Shown here piece by piece: positions 61,101 to 64,000 of a DNA stretch of 64,000 bases (position 1 is the first letter of the stretch; every line of letters begins with the position of its first letter). The stretch spans positions 1 to 64,000 of the forward strand of contig VDFB02321308.1 of NCBI GenBank assembly GCA_007258455.2, in the 5' to 3' direction. The position numbers and the translations under genes were made by a program. Source of the stretch: Sequoia sempervirens. Lineage: Eukaryota; Streptophyta; Pinopsida; Cupressales; Cupressaceae. The notes under the pieces are model-generated. The model had not been told where the DNA came from, searched no databases, and saw only the letters and a program-made list of their open reading frames with translations.

Positions 61101-61910
61101 GTTGGTATGAAACATTCCTCTAAATTTGAATAGAAAAAAAAGCACAAGTAGGTTGTGAACCTAAATGTCTTGGTGGAACCTCCTTTAATCATTAAAAAAT
61201 GTTTATGCATAGATTCTACAATGTGCTCAATAAAGTTATATTTGACATGTGGAACACCATAATGTCCATATTATATACCATTTCAAGGAGGTTTGCACCC
61301 ACTTCCCAATTGCTATCCAGTCTGAAGCGAAATGCTAGCATGGAAATAGTATCTGAACCCATGGTCTAAAAATATCAAAATCATAAGGAGGCTTATGATT
61401 ACCTTTCAATTTGTTTCTAACTTGTATGTTATCCAAAACTATTTTATTTATGAAAGAATTTTTCTCCCTTTCATCCACTACTTCATAATCACTAGCAAGC
61501 TTTTCTAAGTCAATGTGGACATTTCCAAATTCTTCGATTGTAAACCCAAACACTTTTCCAAGTTCTTCTGCATTAATGGATAACAATTCTTCTTTTCTAT
61601 CTTTATTAACAATTTCTCTTTTGTTATCATCATAATTTTTGGCACAGACCATGATAAATTATGGGCAAGGGAAAACCTCATGTAACATTATGCAGCCTAA
61701 TCCAGTTACCCACGGTGCACTGATACTATTAACTTGAATTTTCTTTGCAGCCTTATTCTGAGATGAAAATATAAGTTCTAAGGTACGCCTACCATAGATT
61801 TCAGGATCATAAATATCATGGTATTCATAAGTGAAACCTGGGGTTTTAAACAGTATAGCATAATGTATTTTCTTATCCAACATTGCTATAGTGGTACTGG
61901 TGGTAGACAT
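58185..61910 (-). pseudogene. Large unidentified frame, copy A of the 'RFYG-motif' family
   Basis: Unrecognised family. ATG at 61910 (MSTTSTTIAMLDKKIHYAIL); about 1,240 codons to 58185 with stops. Parts in order: N-terminal 61910-61335 (TYEYHDIYDPEIYGRRTLEL; EELGKVFGFTIEEFGNVHID), then 61145-60792 with the shared motif ADWYLMEEYVVLRFYG followed by P-x-K-L. Next: a helical part (60676-60449), an acidic tract (60280-60083: EHPDEHEDQETDDESNDD), a Gly/Ser/Thr-rich linker (60049-59452), a lysine-rich coiled-coil-like part (59260-58830: LLKKDREKKRLQTQIENL), and a helical end (58373-58185). The architecture (globular part, motif, acidic or basic linker, coiled coil) parallels copies B and C. The same strand and 2 kb spacing from copy B suggest a tandem duplication or two adjacent element remnants. 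Confidence 0.6.
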
Positions 61911-63076
61911 GCTTATACAGTGTGAAATTGTGAATTTCCTATTAATCCTCCTTAATTTTTCTTAATTCTTAATTTCTTAAGTCTCTCAAACCTAAACCTA
62001 AACTTCAAAGTTTGACAAAATAAGATTTTAAGAAACATCAAATGATGAAACGTAGCCGCAAGAATTCTTTCACTTACTTGAATTTTGATTCTTGAAAAGA
62101 TTAAATTGACAAGCATGGATTGGCTTTGTTGGACGTGGAACCAAAAATCTCCCTGGTGCACTACTATGAGCAATTTGAAATCTCCTCGTTTGTTGACCCT
62201 CTCACTTAAAAATAAAATCACTTAGCACTTAGCAGTAGAAAGTTCTTTTTTTTTCGAACATTAAAGTGAATAAATCATTGAAACGTCAATGTGTTGCTTC
62301 CAGACTACACAATTAGTACATGGTTGTCCTGCATTGACAACAAATTCTAAACCGTTCATCTTTGTAAATCTAGCGGTTATAGCCTGGTGATTCCAGAGGT
62401 TTAATTTTGCAAGCCTAGCACTCTGTGCATTTCATTATGGAATGCAACTACAACCATACATCAAATGTTCATCGAACGATTGATAATTTATGATATAAAC
62501 AATAAACATGTGTTTTAAAGTTGTTTTAAACTTTAGTGCGCTAGGATTGACATCAAGGTCAAGGGGCCAATAACTTAACGTTGCAAAGGACTTAATAAAA
62601 TGAATAATGATACCGAGAACTAGGGGAGAAGGTCAATGACAAATTAGAAATCAATAACATTTTGGTAAACCCTAACAAGAGTGACAACTTTTAGTGTTTA
62701 TAATGTTTTCTATCAATTTGATGGCAACTTTTTTTTATCATTTTTATTGCTTTATGTTTTAAATCTGCATGCAATTATTTCATAAATAGATAATACTTAA
62801 TTTCTTAAAGGAAGAAAAACTTATTTGAATAGATTCATAGACACTGAACTCAAAAGATAATTCTTTACTGTAAATGAATAACAAAGAATAACACAACTAC
62901 TTATTTCATTACAATTGAATTACAATGTCTACATATCTTTTTAAAGATGAGTAGAGCATGCAAGTGCCAAGCTCCTATTTTGTATAAATAACATATGTTA
63001 CTTTAAACATAATACAAATAAAAATGTAAGCACCAAGCTTCTGCTAGACTGTTGGTGACAACGTAATACAAATGTC
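61911..63076. other. AT-rich segment upstream of frame A
   Basis: No frame with recognisable similarity. Would contain the promoter and leader of frame A if it was ever a gene. Confidence 0.4.
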
Positions 63077-63250
63077 GCTCTAAAAATAAATGCATGGTGA
63101 TGGGACTTGCCGAGTCAACCATGCGCTTTGAAAATACATGCATGGAACTTGCCCAGTCGACCATGGGTGCTGAAAATAAATACATGAGACTTGTACGGGC
63201 AACAATGGGCTCTCAAAATAAATGCATGGAACTTGTCTGGCAAACCATGC
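63077..63250. repeat. Four ~40-48 bp tandem units able to fold into hairpins
   Basis: Units at 63077, 63124, 63168 and 63209 read CTnTnAAAATAAATGCATGG, then ACTTGCCxAGTC, then AACCATGxG. In units 1, 2 and 4 GCATGG(T) and (A)CCATGC/G are complementary, so each can form a stem. On the minus strand three units read through as repeated peptides (MVDWASSMHVFS). Either a minisatellite or a decayed peptide repeat. Confidence 0.75.
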
Positions 63251-64000
63251 TGGGGAAATGGGAGTTGTGAAGATACAAAATGTACTTATCCCCTTTAAGA
63301 ACTAAAGTCATGCAAAAGATGAGGGGTAGTAAAATTGCTCTCATATTTTGCATGTAGCCTCCATGCACTGGGATAATACTTATCTCCATCAGAGCTCCTC
63401 ATTCTAGTTTAAAACCCGTCTGAGAAGTCAGTTCAACCAGATCAACTTCTTTCCAATTCCACCCATTTTAAACTTGAAGAAAATTGGTCTTTTACTCTGT
63501 AACTACATAATTGGAGGCACGAGAATTTAGAGTATCCCCAATAATGCCACATCATCTTCTTCCTAAATCCTTATTAACCCTACAAAATGAAATCCCTTAT
63601 GAAAATTCAGAACATTGCACTCAATAGTAAAGCCTTTAGCCTTCAACGAATGATTTGAGTTGTGCTCACTATCCCTATTTATGGGCCACTAGTGCCACTC
63701 CCAGCCTGATCCCTGTTTACTTGTTAGTCGTACTTGTGTCACATGTGAGGTTGGGTATAATGATAATCACAATTTGCACAAACCAAAAAACCAACTTAAT
63801 CGATTCGTGTAACTTAAGCCTTACATTTACAATTAAAATGTTTAATTTGATTAATGTATGGCTACATGCAAACTGTACCTGACAAGCTATCAAAATCGCC
63901 AGTGCCACTCAAACGATATGAAATCATTACAAATCTTGTTTCACTAGATCATTGGATGAATGACATCATCATCTACGATTCTACAGTACATCGTGCAGTT
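63251..64000. other. Noncoding end of window
   Basis: No frame, repeat or element edge seen. Confidence 0.4.

Noticed and set aside
1..64000. CRISPR array, tRNA or rRNA gene
   Set aside because: No regular spacer-repeat array, cloverleaf or conserved rRNA segment was seen on either strand.

Overview
The window looks like intergenic DNA from a very large plant genome, most likely a gymnosperm (conifer-like). This is inference. It rests on low GC content, almost no intact genes, and old, stop-riddled, nested retroelements of plant type (Ty3/gypsy gag and integrase, a plant L1-like LINE), plus one fragment of a plant nuclear gene. No rRNA, tRNA or CRISPR array was seen, and I support no intact protein-coding gene. 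Coding traces are annotated as pseudogenes.

Layout. 1-1.7 kb: the end of a Ty3/gypsy polyprotein (integrase C-terminus) and a probable LTR. 1.8-5.1 kb: a partial plus-strand copy of a second LTR family, called E2 here. 5.1-10.9 kb: a 5.4 kb segment bracketed by two ~195 bp direct repeats, holding a fragment of the Golgi tethering gene COG1. 11.5-12.5 kb: clustered short tandem repeats. 12.5-13.8 kb: a minus-strand gag fragment. 13.77-29.57 kb: a ~15.8 kb minus-strand E2 element with two ~1.2 kb LTRs, PBS, polypurine tract, a gag-like frame with a zinc-knuckle-like motif and a second large frame (copy C), but no recognisable reverse transcriptase or integrase. 29.6-44 kb: AT-rich DNA with minisatellites, microsatellites, a coiled-coil-like remnant and one LTR/PBS junction. 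44.16-44.56 kb: a 403 bp MITE with TA target duplication. 45.57-51.26 kb: a nearly complete but dead minus-strand LINE. 52.6-61.9 kb: two further large minus-strand frames (copies B and A) related to copy C.

Most interesting signal. Copies C, B and A are three diverged frames of roughly 1,000-1,250 codons. They share a motif of the form D-W-Y/F ... Y-I/V-x-I/L-R/K-F-Y-G ... P-x-x-L and are followed by basic, acidic or coiled-coil-rich regions. I cannot assign this to any family I know. One copy lies inside the giant E2 element and two lie in tandem 35 kb away. It may be an undescribed accessory protein of gymnosperm LTR elements, or a host family mobilised by them.

In the E2 element the parts form a coherent retroelement: LTR promoter (TATA), PBS, a leader with a recurring ~15 bp motif, gag-like frame, an A-rich block with tandem CGAACTAC units, copy C, PPT, LTR. 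It would need enzymes in trans. All coding parts contain stops or frameshifts, so present activity is unlikely.
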